Notes: generated from the sequence alone by a model not told the origin. Positions 7,601 through 15,300 are shown, counted from the first letter of the stretch. The stretch is DNA of 15,595 nt from Bryobacterales bacterium (GCA_025456495.1 JALOKO010000088.1:1-15595), one strand, 5' to 3'. Translations and numbers: made by a program.

Positions 7601-7720
7601 CTTGATCAGGCGCGGGTCCTCCAGGCGTGGCAGGGTGAACATGCTTAGCAGGCCCGCCACCGTCGCCAGAATGAGTGTGAGAATCAACAGCCGGGGATTG
7701 CGGTAAAAGAGGTTCTTCAT
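4652..7720 (-). CDS. RND-family efflux pump, inner-membrane permease
   Basis: A proton-driven pump exporting substrates from the inner membrane or periplasm. The length of 1022 residues is close to the AcrB type. TM1 is at about 10-30, a large periplasmic loop follows to about 346, TM2-TM7 span about 347-556, a second periplasmic loop about 557-847, and TM8-TM12 follow. The TM4 relay reads GLMIDNAIIVVDEV, with Asp412 retained but Asn413 where AcrB has a second Asp. The TM10 position of AcrB Lys940 is Asn916 (GLAINTAIIVL). It resembles the HAE-1 drug-efflux group more than the metal group, but the substrate cannot be read. The start ATG 7720 lies 3 bases after the adaptor stop, with AAGGAG inside the adaptor's last codons, so translation is probably coupled. 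Confidence 0.95.
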   Translation of the reverse strand: MKNLFYRNPRLLILTLILATVAGLLSMFTLPRLEDPRLIKRSALVITSFPGAPADRVESLVTKKIEDQLREVESIKFLDSTSRAGISVVQVELREDLTEVQVEQQWSRIRDKVGDAQPDLPVGASEPELNLEDTEVDAFTMVVGLVWEPAEAGVLRTDTVPYAVLRRKAEILQDRLRNVSGTKQVELYGNPGEELLVEVDAGKLANLNVSAQDIATVLSASDPKQAAGLMRGERSDLQIEVAGRFETVDRIREIPVRVGATGQSLRLGDLADVRKTIASPPAELAFLSGKPALVVAARMDGAQRIDSWRAKVGAVLNEFQGELPGTVRLQTLFDQNIYVARRLEGLFWNFLMSTALVIAVTLWMMGARSALVVGLALPLTSLMVLAAMNFYGLPLHQMSVTGLIIALGLMIDNAIIVVDEVRHHMAHGMSPADAVSRTVGYLAVPLLGSTLTTMFSFGPIALMPGGAGEFVGPIALSVIFALGSSLLLALSVVPALIAYAEERLTILNRLPAGWLRDGYRNEALADRYGRFLSWAMARPALAMALSAALPLVGFVLATRLNEQFFPPAEREQFQIQMMLPNEAALRLTAETTQRARDLLLQDPAVLDVHWFAGKNAPKFYYNMLAGDNDSAFYAQAMVELRSGEDYFNTINRLQMRMDSAFPGSQMIARQLEQGPPFNAPVEMYLYGADLEQLHAYGEQLRSILASVPGITHTRTSLQEGLPKLSFEANDTELRLAGLPVRVRVSAEDRASVGAVGGLHFVTQAGGTVRMAPASALGEFRLLPVTAAITRRDGLRVNKVRGYLQAGMLPSQALAEYQRRIAAAGLQLPQGLRMEVGGESKERDDAVGNLLSSVGILVVLMVGTLVLSLGSFRLMGLIFTIAGLSAGSGFVGLWLFGYPFGFTAIIGIMGLIGLAINTAIIVLTGIGESDAARAGDPDAVQQVVLRNTRHILATTVTTIIGFLPLLIAGGGFWPPMAIAICGGVLGGMLLGLLFAPGAYLLLARNRRSARRDATVALPVGAQS

Positions 7721-7723
7721 GGC

Positions 7724-9034
7724 TTAGCTCTCCTTCACCACCACCACGCGCTGCCCGTCCGTGACACGGTTCACGCCGCCCGCGACAATCTGCTCGCCCT
7801 CGGCAATCAGTCCGCGGACATAGGCGAAATCGCCATCCGAGTGCAGAATCTCCACCTCGCGGCGCTCCACGCGGCGGGGTGCGCCGGGTGCGTCCCCTTC
7901 CACAATGGCGAAGCAGGCCCACAGCCCCCGGTCCGCGCGGGTGAGGGCGGCCAGGGGCACCCGGTAGCCCGGGCCCTTCAACGTGCGTGGCAGTTCCAGA
8001 TGAGCCAGCATGCCCGGCAGAGCCGCGTCGCGAGCACCCACCGGCACGTCCAGCAGCACGGGAACAATGCGCGTCACCGCGTCTAATTCCGGCAACACCC
8101 TCTGCAGGCGCGCCGGATAGCGCTGGCCCTGGATCAGGATGGGATAGTCCTGTCCCGCACGCGCCGCCGCCAGTTGCTCAGCAGGCAGGCCCACGCGGAT
8201 CTCCAGCGCGTTCGATTCCAGCAGTTCCAGCACCGCCGTGCCCGGATTCACATAGGCGCCCTCATCCAGATTGCGCCGCGCAATGCGACCCGGGAACGGC
8301 GCGCGCAGGCTGCTCTTGCCGATGAGGATACGCAGTTCCTGCACTCGTGCGCGCGCTAGCGACACCGCCGCCCGCTGGCCATCCAATTGCTCCACGCGGG
8401 TACCGGCTTCCAACTCGCCCAGGCGCTGCCGCACTAACTCCACACGCGCCGCCTGCGCGGATACCTGGGTGGCAAACGTATCGAACTCTTCACGGGAAAT
8501 CGCCTCGCGACGCAGCAAATCCTGGCGACGCTGCAATTGCAGCTCCAGCAATCGCAGTTGCTCCTGAGCCTCATTCACCTGGGCGCGGGCGCCGGCCACC
8601 AACTCACGGCGAGGCCCGGCGGTGAATTCGCGCTCCAGCGCTTCGGCTTGGGCAAGCTGGCTTTCCGCCTGCAACCGCTGCACGTCCAACTCGGCCAGGT
8701 CCAGTTGCGCCAGCACCTGCCCCGTCGCCACCCACTCTCCCTCCTTCACCAGCACCTGGACGATGCGGCCCGGGCGTTCAAAGGCAAGCTGGGCTGACCG
8801 GCCCGCCTCCACCGCGCCGCTGTAGCGGGTCACAACCTCCAGAGTGTCCACTTGCTGTAAGCGCAGGCTCTCCACGGGAAGGGCCTCACTGCCAGCGTCA
8901 GGGGCCGCCGTGGCGGCGCTGGCGCTGGCCAGCCACGCAGCCGCGCCAAAGCCCACCACCAAAATGGACGCCACCAATAGCATTGCCTGGGCGCCCGAAA
9001 GGCCAAACAGCTTCTTTCCTTCGAATGCAGACAT
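7724..9034 (-). CDS. Efflux adaptor (membrane fusion protein, HlyD/AcrA family)
   Basis: The periplasmic adaptor joining the RND pump to the TolC-like channel. The 436 residues contain an N-terminal hydrophobic anchor or signal (about 16-40, no lipobox Cys), a first lipoyl half (FERPGRIVQVLVKEGEWVA, 85-103), a long alpha-helical hairpin rich in Gln, Glu, Ala and Arg (about 115-235), the second lipoyl half (SSLRAPFPGRIARRNLDEGA, 241-260), a beta-barrel and a membrane-proximal domain to the end. ATG 9034 is chosen: it begins the anchor, and AGGAGA lies upstream at proper spacing. An open frame runs further to 9196 but would place the operator region inside the protein. It is the first gene of the minus-strand adaptor-pump-channel operon and is preceded by the putative TetR operator. 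Confidence 0.93.
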   Translation of the reverse strand: MSAFEGKKLFGLSGAQAMLLVASILVVGFGAAAWLASASAATAAPDAGSEALPVESLRLQQVDTLEVVTRYSGAVEAGRSAQLAFERPGRIVQVLVKEGEWVATGQVLAQLDLAELDVQRLQAESQLAQAEALEREFTAGPRRELVAGARAQVNEAQEQLRLLELQLQRRQDLLRREAISREEFDTFATQVSAQAARVELVRQRLGELEAGTRVEQLDGQRAAVSLARARVQELRILIGKSSLRAPFPGRIARRNLDEGAYVNPGTAVLELLESNALEIRVGLPAEQLAAARAGQDYPILIQGQRYPARLQRVLPELDAVTRIVPVLLDVPVGARDAALPGMLAHLELPRTLKGPGYRVPLAALTRADRGLWACFAIVEGDAPGAPRRVERREVEILHSDGDFAYVRGLIAEGEQIVAGGVNRVTDGQRVVVVKES

Positions 9035-9061
9035 TCGCAAATTCTCCTCTAGCGTTGAACG

Positions 9062-9071
9062 GAACCGGTTC
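9062..9071. promoter_or_regulatory. Palindrome in the 5' region of the adaptor gene
   Basis: GAACCGGTTC is a perfect 10-bp palindrome 27 bases before the adaptor start. An imperfect outer AACG/CGTT pair adds weak symmetry. It lies between the start codon and the operator-like element at 9172-9183, so it may be a second binding site or simply leader structure. Confidence 0.3.
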
Positions 9072-9081
9072 GTTGCAATGC

Positions 9082-9121
9082 CCGCCACAGTCCCCGTGCT
9101 GTTGACGCGACGCGGTGGCGG
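9082..9121. repeat. Inverted repeat in the adaptor-gene leader
   Basis: CCGCCAC (9082-9088) and GTGGCGG (9115-9121) are perfect 7-bp inverted arms separated by 26 bases. If transcribed they could fold into a stem in the leader of the efflux message. The wide loop makes a strong hairpin uncertain. Confidence 0.35.
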
Positions 9122-9171
9122 AAATCGACACAAGTGAACGATGCTTTCCTTTGGAACAACGATTGAAGACG

Positions 9172-9183
9172 TAACACTGTTAA
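9172..9183. promoter_or_regulatory. Putative TetR operator in front of the efflux operon
   Basis: TAACACTGTTAA contains the inverted half-sites TAAC and GTTA separated by 3 bases. It differs at one base from TAACACCGTTAA at 9907-9918 in front of the tetR gene. It lies between the tetR stop (9212) and the adaptor start (9034), where a repressor site controlling the pump would be expected. A clear promoter around it could not be identified. The repeat of the same 12-mer in the two intergenic regions on either side of tetR is the evidence; binding by this TetR is inferred. Confidence 0.55.
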
Positions 9184-9211
9184 CATCCATCGCCAAAAAA
9201 AAGCATTCGGC

Positions 9212-9871
9212 TTAGCGGGCACGCGACGCCTCCTGGCCCGCGGCGAGCTTCGGCTGCATGCCCGCCCCACGGAGCATCATCTCCAGGGTATGGTTGATTA
9301 GTTGTTGGCGCTCCACGAAGGGGAAGCCCCCCTCCAGGCTGATCAGCAGCGACGATACACCGTGCAGCCCCGCCCACAGCGCCTGGCTGGCGGTCTCCAG
9401 GTCACAGCGATCAATCTCGCCCGAGTCCATGGCGCGCTTCACCGCTTGCCGGAGGTAGTCAAAGCACTTCATGCCCAGGCAATACGCTTCGTCATCCAAA
9501 GGCGAAGGACAATCCTCCACCTGCCGGAACATGAAGGTGAGGTAATAGTGGCTGGGATGCGTGAGCGCAAAATCCACGTAGGTGGCCATGCCGCGACGCA
9601 GGCATTCCCGGGGGCATTGGCTCTGGTCGCCGAACACCGCCTCCAACTGGTTATTGAGCTTGGTGAAGCTCTCCTGGATGATCTGCGATAGAAGGTCGGT
9701 TTTGTCCCGGAAGTAGTGGTAAATGGTGGTGGGCGAGTACTCGATTTTTTCCGCAATCTTGCGCATGGACACGCCTTCGTAGCCATCGCGCACGAACATT
9801 TCGCGCGCCGCGTCCAGGATTTCCTGCCGCAGCAACTGCTTCTCGCGGTTTCGTCGTTCGTGAATGCCCAT
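9212..9871 (-). CDS. TetR/AcrR-family transcriptional repressor
   Basis: A 219-residue DNA-binding regulator, probably a dimer that represses the adjacent efflux genes and is released by a ligand. Residues about 18-64 form the TetR helix-turn-helix: EILDAAREMFVRDGYEGVSM, then RKIAEKIEYSPTTIYHYFRDK, with the typical T-T-I-Y-H-Y-F recognition segment. The C-terminal part (about 65-219) is the helical ligand and dimer domain; it matches the general pattern (FMFRQ, LWAGLHGV) but the ligand is not predictable. ATG 9871 is chosen because the family usually begins 10-20 residues before the helix. The open frame continues to TTG 9946, but that TTG is the first part of a TTGACA promoter box. The gene reads towards the efflux operon, 177 bases away from its first gene. 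Confidence 0.92.
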   Translation of the reverse strand: MGIHERRNREKQLLRQEILDAAREMFVRDGYEGVSMRKIAEKIEYSPTTIYHYFRDKTDLLSQIIQESFTKLNNQLEAVFGDQSQCPRECLRRGMATYVDFALTHPSHYYLTFMFRQVEDCPSPLDDEAYCLGMKCFDYLRQAVKRAMDSGEIDRCDLETASQALWAGLHGVSSLLISLEGGFPFVERQQLINHTLEMMLRGAGMQPKLAAGQEASRAR

Positions 9872-9895
9872 GCTGGCGACCGGTGAACGATCACG

Positions 9896-9918
9896 GTTAG
9901 GTGATCTAACACCGTTAA
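9896..9918. promoter_or_regulatory. Putative TetR autoregulatory operator
   Basis: Two overlapping inverted repeats share the half-site TAAC at 9907-9910. The first is GTTAG-GTGAT-CTAAC (9896-9910) and the second is TAAC-ACC-GTTA (9907-9917), inside the 12-mer TAACACCGTTAA that recurs with one change before the efflux operon. The block begins at the -10 box of the tetR promoter and covers the expected transcription start, as expected of an autorepressed tetR gene. Confidence 0.6.
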
Positions 9919-9946
9919 GTTTATGCCGCTTCGATTCGCCTGTCAA
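9918..9946 (-). promoter_or_regulatory. tetR promoter
   Basis: On the minus strand a perfect TTGACA -35 box (9941-9946) is followed by a 17-base spacer and TAAACT (9918-9923), a four-of-six -10 box. Transcription would start near 9911, inside the operator, and give a leader of about 40 bases before ATG 9871. Confidence 0.65.
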
Positions 9947-10049
9947 CCCCTGGTTGCATCCGTGTCAACAGTGGCGGGAACGCTTTCGGGCAAACGCCGG
10001 ATCACCGTCTGGCCCCATCGCATCCGTGGGTGGCCAATCCGCCCGCGCG

Positions 10050-11150
10050 TCAAAAGGGCGTGGCGTCACCCTGTCGCTGCTCCCATTCCTGGGCGCCCGC
10101 CACGTCGCCGAACTGGATGACGGAATCCGCAGTGTATTCCTGATAGTCCGTGTAGGTGGCCTCATTGCGTCGGAAGCCGCTGCGCTCATAGGCCTCGGTA
10201 ATGGCCCGCGCGGGCAGCAGCAGGTCCAGGTCGTCCACCTGAACCTCCGCATAGTGAATATCCCAGGAAGATCCCCGGAACGGGAAGCCCGGCTCCAGTT
10301 CGTCCAGCGAAAGGCGCAGGCGATAAATCCTGCCACTCTCCGCGCTGGCGGTCAGCTCCCCCTGGTACCCTGACTTTAGCTCCTTGTCCCCCGAGCTCAT
10401 CGTGAGGGAACTGTTGGCGACGGCCACACGAAAGCCGATGGCCACCCGCCGCTCTCCCGCTTCCTGAAAGTCCTCAATCCAAAAGAATTCGGTCTGGCTG
10501 CGTTCCTGAAACAGTCGACGAACGATGTTGCCAAATTCACCGCTCACCGACACGCCCCCGTGCGCCACCTCGACGTTGCCCTCCACCGCTTCGCCATCGA
10601 CGGCGACGATCTGTTGGTGGTCTCCTTCCTCAAGGTGGATCAGGCGCTCTTTCAGCGTAAGGTTCGGCCGCCAGCGTCCGGTTCCGGTCTTGTCGCGCAG
10701 GAAGGTCGTGTTCCGGTAGCAGAGGAAGTTGGGAATGGACTGGGCATACTCCTCGGCGTACAAGCGAATGCTTTCCAGAATCACGGCGGGCTCGCCATCG
10801 CGGATGGGGAACGCGCCGGGACGCCCCTGCACGGATGGCAACGGATGCAAGTTGGCGGGCTTTCGCGCTGACTTTTCCGCCAGGGTGAGCAATTCGCGCA
10901 CAGTCATCTCACCCGCGCCCCAGCTTCTGGCCTCGTCCGCGAACCCCTCCGGCACCTGCTGCGTGGGTTGCAGGCGGCGCACCCGGGCGGCCGTCTGGGC
11001 GTCCGGCACGTGCAAGCGCACCATCCGCGCCACCACCTCGCGCAGTTCCAGGAACTCCATCCGCTGGGCGGGCGCAAGCAAGCAGCACAGCAACAGCAGC
11101 ATCATCAGCAATCCAATACGGTTCATGGGATGATGTCCATGACGCTGCAC
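10050..11150 (-). CDS. Secreted protein of an acidobacterial paralogue family, function unknown
   Basis: This 366-residue protein has a Sec signal peptide: a basic n-region (MQRHGHHPMNR) and a long hydrophobic core (LLMMLLLLCCLLAPA), with likely cleavage before Gln29. The mature part has a charged helical segment (about 31-100) and then a conserved-looking domain from about 120 to 315. I recognise YAQSIPNFLC (135-144) and SGEFGNIVRRLF (203-214) as the PNF-C and GEFG patterns repeated in many exported proteins of Solibacter-type Acidobacteriota; this is memory of a pattern, not a search. No catalytic motif is visible. GTG 11150 is preferred over ATG 11126 because AGGAGG lies exactly 5 bases upstream of it and nothing comparable precedes the ATG. 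The upstream gene reads divergently and the downstream tetR reads in the same direction. Confidence 0.75.
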   Translation of the reverse strand: MQRHGHHPMNRIGLLMMLLLLCCLLAPAQRMEFLELREVVARMVRLHVPDAQTAARVRRLQPTQQVPEGFADEARSWGAGEMTVRELLTLAEKSARKPANLHPLPSVQGRPGAFPIRDGEPAVILESIRLYAEEYAQSIPNFLCYRNTTFLRDKTGTGRWRPNLTLKERLIHLEEGDHQQIVAVDGEAVEGNVEVAHGGVSVSGEFGNIVRRLFQERSQTEFFWIEDFQEAGERRVAIGFRVAVANSSLTMSSGDKELKSGYQGELTASAESGRIYRLRLSLDELEPGFPFRGSSWDIHYAEVQVDDLDLLLPARAITEAYERSGFRRNEATYTDYQEYTADSVIQFGDVAGAQEWEQRQGDATPF

Positions 11151-11155
11151 GGCGG

Positions 11156-11161
11156 CCTCCT
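11156..11161 (-). promoter_or_regulatory. Ribosome binding site fixing the GTG start of the secreted protein
   Basis: AGGAGG on the minus strand, with 5 bases between it and GTG 11150. It is a full match to the anti-Shine-Dalgarno core, and it decides the start against the ATG eight codons later. Confidence 0.8.
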
Positions 11162-11356
11162 GTGGTCCAAAGTGTCGGCTGGATACTCTGGTTAGCGGCT
11201 TTTCGCCGCCGATTGGCTCCTCGGACGATGGGCCGGATGTCGGCCGTAACGCACCGCGAGCCGGGTGCGACGCGCGTCATGCCGAAGGCCTAGGGTGTCC
11301 GCCCGACGCCGATCCAAGCCGCGCCCAGGCATCGAATGGGTCATGCTTGAAAATAT

Positions 11357-11389
11357 GTTACGTTTCAGTTACAGACAACGTGGGTAACC
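11357..11389. repeat. GTTAC repeats upstream of the DUF2490-like gene
   Basis: GTTAC occurs at 11357-11361 and again at 11368-11372, 11 bases apart and so on the same DNA face, and the inverted form GTAAC lies at 11384-11388 within the palindrome GGTAACC. They sit just before the TTG start at 11394. They may be activator half-sites; the motif is short and could be chance. Confidence 0.3.
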
Positions 11390-11393
11390 TGAT

Positions 11394-12065
11394 TTGTATT
11401 TCGTGACGCTCCGTGATCTCTTTCCAACCTTTTTTCTGTTGGTTGTTCTGTTGGCCGGATTCCGCAGTCCCTGTTGGGCGCAGCCCGAGACCCAGCACGT
11501 GCTGAATCTTCCCTGGCGGATCAACCCTGGCGTGGAGTTGACCTTGCACACCCGCTTCCGCACCAGACCCACCAGCCAGGGATTGTATCAGGGCCGGGTG
11601 GGGGCGCTCTTGGGCGTGCGGCTCAACCAGCGCGTGACAGCAATCGCCGGCTATTACTTCGCTGAGGAAGAGGAAGATTCCCGAGATCGGGAAGGGCTGA
11701 ACCGCTTCTTTGGGGGAGTCGAGTCCCGCCTGGGAAACTGGAAGGGCTCCTGGGCAACCCGTCACTTGGCGGAAAGCTTCTATGCCCCCCAAGGACCAGC
11801 ATTCTTCCGGATCCGCCACCGCTTTGGCTGGGAGGCGCCTTCCCGCTTGCGGCCCTTCAGCAACGTGGAAGTATTCTGGGACCGCCATGGCTGGCGCAGC
11901 GTGCGTCTGCAGGCAGGGCTGCGATACCGGATCAACCAGCGCACCAGTTGGGATTTCCACTACTTCCACGAACCGCGCCGCCAGGATATCGGCTTGTGGC
12001 CACGCAACATGTACGGGACGACGTTGGAAATCCGACTCGACGATCCGGCAAAGGCGTCGCCCTAA
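11394..12065 (+). CDS. DUF2490-like outer-membrane protein
   Basis: The 223-residue product has a signal peptide (hydrophobic core FFLLVVLLAG, likely cleavage after CWA at residue 29). After it come alternating-polarity strands rich in Arg, Tyr, Phe and Trp, such as LTLHTRFRT, GLYQGRVGALLGVRLNQRV and VRLQAGLRYRINQR, as in small outer-membrane beta-barrels. The overall pattern (an LPWRINPG-type start, a GY-E middle, a RYR late strand) fits DUF2490, a family of unknown function. The start is uncertain: TTG 11394 or GTG 11403, neither with a good ribosome site, so the first residues may be wrong. It is divergent from the secreted protein gene and lies 261 bases before the Oar-like gene. Confidence 0.65.
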   Translation: MYFVTLRDLFPTFFLLVVLLAGFRSPCWAQPETQHVLNLPWRINPGVELTLHTRFRTRPTSQGLYQGRVGALLGVRLNQRVTAIAGYYFAEEEEDSRDREGLNRFFGGVESRLGNWKGSWATRHLAESFYAPQGPAFFRIRHRFGWEAPSRLRPFSNVEVFWDRHGWRSVRLQAGLRYRINQRTSWDFHYFHEPRRQDIGLWPRNMYGTTLEIRLDDPAKASP

Positions 12066-12148
12066 CTCCAGCAGCCAACATCCAAACACCACGCCCCCAA
12101 TGGCGTTGGTGCTGGAACAGCCAGCCTCCCCCGATGCCGGCCTGCCCG

Positions 12149-12201
12149 CATCCCCGCCAGCCAGAATCCACACACGCCCCCATCCCCACCAGCCAGAATC
12201 C
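12149..12201. repeat. Two 21-bp direct repeats in the spacer before the Oar-like gene
   Basis: CATCCCC(G/A)CCAGCCAGAATCC occurs at 12149-12169 and 12181-12201 with one mismatch, 32 bases apart start to start. It is in a C-rich stretch (12066-12270) with no credible gene. Function unknown. Confidence 0.75.
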
Positions 12202-12279
12202 CGGCCTTTCCATCCGGGCGGCAAGGGGAACCCGCCACCCCACGCACAGCACAGTCTGCAGCCTTCACTGAGGATGCGC

Positions 12280-12308
12280 TTGTTTAGTAAACGATCATCG
12301 TTTATCAT
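12280..12308 (+). promoter_or_regulatory. Promoter of the Oar-like gene
   Basis: TTGTTT (12280-12285), a 17-base spacer and TATCAT (12303-12308, five of six of the -10 consensus). Transcription would start near 12315, about 12 bases before the ATG at 12327. The region is clearly AT-rich in a GC-rich neighbourhood, as promoters often are. Confidence 0.55.
12288..12304. promoter_or_regulatory. 17-bp palindromic operator inside the Oar promoter
   Basis: TAAACGAT-C-ATCGTTTA is a perfect inverted repeat with 8-bp arms around one central base. It fills the spacer between the -35 and -10 boxes and overlaps the -10 box by two bases, the position where a dimeric repressor would block RNA polymerase. 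The regulator is not identifiable; it does not match the TetR operator motif seen elsewhere in the window. Confidence 0.6.
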
Positions 12309-12326
12309 TACAGGTTGGATTCCTCT

Positions 12327-15300
12327 ATGACTTTTTCCTTTCCTGATCTCCCGCTCCTCCCATCCCGCCACTGGCGGCATGGGCAATGGATCACCCTCGC
12401 CTTCGTGCTGGCGCTCACGTTTCTGCCACTGCCGGGCTTGAGCCAAACCGCCGCACTTTCGGGCCGCATTCTGGACGCCAGTGGCGCCGTCGTTTCGGGC
12501 GCTGAGGTGCAGGCGAACCGAAAATCCACCAACTTCAGCCTCACCGTGCGTAGCAGCACCGATGGCGCCTATGTCTTTGCGGCCCTGCCTGCGGATGAAT
12601 ACGAGGTCATCGTGGCAGCCGATGGCTTCAAGACCATCGTGCGCCCGGTACGCCTGCCCACCGCGGGGCGCGTTCGGGAAGACTTCTCGCTTTCAGTGGG
12701 GGATCGTGCTGAGCGCATCGTGGTGGAAAGCCGCTTCGAACTGGTTGAGCGCGATACGGCCGCCGTGTCCACCGTCTTCGATGGTGAGTTTGTGCAGAAC
12801 ATGCCGCTGAACGGCCGCACCTTCCAGACGCTGCTGGAACTCACGCCAGGCGTGGCGATGGCGCGTAGCAACCTTAGGAATCCGGGCCAGTTCACCATCA
12901 ACGGGCAGCGAACAAACGCCAACATCTTCATGGTGGACGGGGTGAGTGCCAACTTCGTGGCCAGCCCCATCGCCACCTATGCGCAGCAGGCCTCCGGCGC
13001 CATCCCCGCGTTCACGCTGCAGGGCGGCACCAACAGCCTGGTGAGCCTGGAAGAACTGCAGGAGTTTCGCGTGCAGACCTCCACCTACAGCAGCGAGTTT
13101 GGACGCAGCCCCGGCGGCCAGATCCAGATGACCACCCGCAGCGGCACCAACGAACTGCACGGCTCTCTCTACCACTATTTCCGCAATGAGAAACTGGACG
13201 CCAATGACTGGTTCGCGAATGAACTGGGGCGGCCTCGCCTGGCCTTGCGGCACAATAATTTCGGTGGCGCTCTCAGCGGTCCGGTTTTCCTCCCCAAGTT
13301 CTACGATGGCCGCAACCGTACCTTCTTTTTCGCCAATTACGAAGGGCTGCGCCTTCTGCAACCCCAGCCTGGCGTGCGCAACCTGCTGGTGCCCAGTGCC
13401 GAGGCACGCTCCCAGGCCACCGGAGCCGTGGCGGACGTGCTCCGAGCTTTTCCCCTGCCGAACGCGCCACTCCTCCCTGGCGACATCCAGGACCCCCGCC
13501 TGGGCCGCTACGTCTACACCTTCTCGAATCCCACTGAGTTCAACAAAGTAAGCGGTCGCCTGGACCAGAACCTCAACGACAACGTCCACCTCTTCTTCCG
13601 CTTCGCCGATACGCCATCCAGTGAGCGAAGCCGGGCGTTCGCGAATCAATTCAATCGAACTCGCATTGACAACCGCTTCTTCACTGGCGGCAAGACCTGG
13701 AGCATCAGTCCCCGGGTGGTCAGTGACCTGCGGATGAACTATTCGCGCTCGCGTGGCCGCTTCAACTTTGAAGCAGAAGCCATCGACGGGGCGATTCTTC
13801 CGCCCGAAAGCCTGATCTTCCCCAGCAACCTGCCCGACGATCGCACCTCCGTGTCGCTGCAACTGGTGGCCTTCCCGAACACCCTTTCGTTAACCCAGGG
13901 ACGCAGCATCGGTAATTCCCAGCGCCAATTCAACCTGCTGGAAACCTTGTCCGTTGTTACTGGCGCGCACACGCTGAAGTTTGGCTTCGACTGGCGCCTG
14001 CTGATGCCCATCACCGAATTCCGTGAGCTTGGCGTCTCCTACAACTTCACCACCCGCCCAAACAGCATCGGCATTCTGGACCTTCTTGAGACCGGACGCG
14101 TGAACGTCACCGCGCAGGCGCTGGCGCCCGTCACCGATTTCCGCATCCACAACTTCAGTGCCTTCGTGGATGACACCTGGCGCATCCATCCCAAACTAAC
14201 GCTCACCATGGGCGCACGTTGGGAGGTGAACCCCGCCCCCAGCGGTGACCGTCTGCCCTTCACCCTGGCCGACACGAACAACCTGCTGGAAACAGACGTC
14301 GCCCCCCCGGGCACGCGGATGTATCGGACGCGCTGGAGCAATATCGCCCCGCGCGTCGGCCTTGCCTGGTCTCCCATCACCGCGTCAGATCTGGTGATTC
14401 GCACCGGCGCCGGCTTGTTCTACGATGTCGGCAACGGGCAGACCCTCGGTGGCTATACGGGCTTCCCCTTCAATAGCCTCACGTTGCTGACGGGCCAGCA
14501 GTGGCCAGTGGATCCGGCTCGCATTGTGCCTGCTCCGTTCAACGCCGATCCTCCATACAACGCCACTTTCAATACCGTAGACCCGAACATCAAGTTGCCC
14601 GCCATCTGGCACTGGAATTTCAGCGCCGAAAAGAGCCTCGGTCGTGACCAAAGCATCACGGTGGGCTATGTGGGCTCACGCGGCCTTCGCTTGCTGCGGA
14701 ACGACCTGCTGCGGAACCGTACCTCAAACATCTCCCCGATTCGCCCAGTGGTTAACCCGGATGTCTTCCATCCCAATGCAACCGTGTTCCTGAACCGCAA
14801 CGCGGGCGACTCCAACTATCACTCGCTGCAGGCCTCCTTCCAGCGACGGATGTCCAAAGGCCTGCAGGCGATGGCCGCCTACACCTGGTCAAAGTCCATT
14901 GATAACGCCAGCGACGAGGTTACCGGGTTGCTGCCCGTCGAAGGCATCCCGGGGGTTCCCTTCGATCTGCGCCAGGAGCGGGGACTCAGTGACTTCGACA
15001 CGCCACACCTGCTTTCGGCTGCCATGAGTTGGGAGATCGCCTCGCCCAGGTCCGGCGTGGCCAAGGCAATCTTCGGCGGTTGGGCGCTGGATGGGGTGGG
15101 CCGCATTCGCTCTGGCATCCCGCTCAGTGTCATCACCCAACAGATTGATGACCTCAACTTTGCCTCTAACCGGCGCGTGGACTACCTGGGCGGGGATGTT
15201 TGGCGGGACGACCCCAATGTCGCCGGGGGCCGTCGCCTGAACGCGAGCGCCTTCGCCTTTCCCGCGCCGGGAGTTCAGGGAAGCCTGGGTCGCAATGCGA

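Noticed and set aside
9195..9214. A run of eight T (minus strand) just after the tetR stop as an intrinsic terminator
   Set aside because: I could not find a GC-rich stem directly before the T-run, so the hairpin requirement is not met.
11358..12446. A 362-codon minus-strand open frame across the DUF2490-like gene and spacer
   Set aside because: Its sequence is repetitive (Gly and Trp-rich where it crosses the direct repeats), with no signal or domain, and it would overlap both the DUF2490-like gene and the Oar promoter.
12693..13862. A 389-codon minus-strand open frame inside the Oar-like gene
   Set aside because: It is antisense to well-conserved plug and barrel sequence and has no family features.
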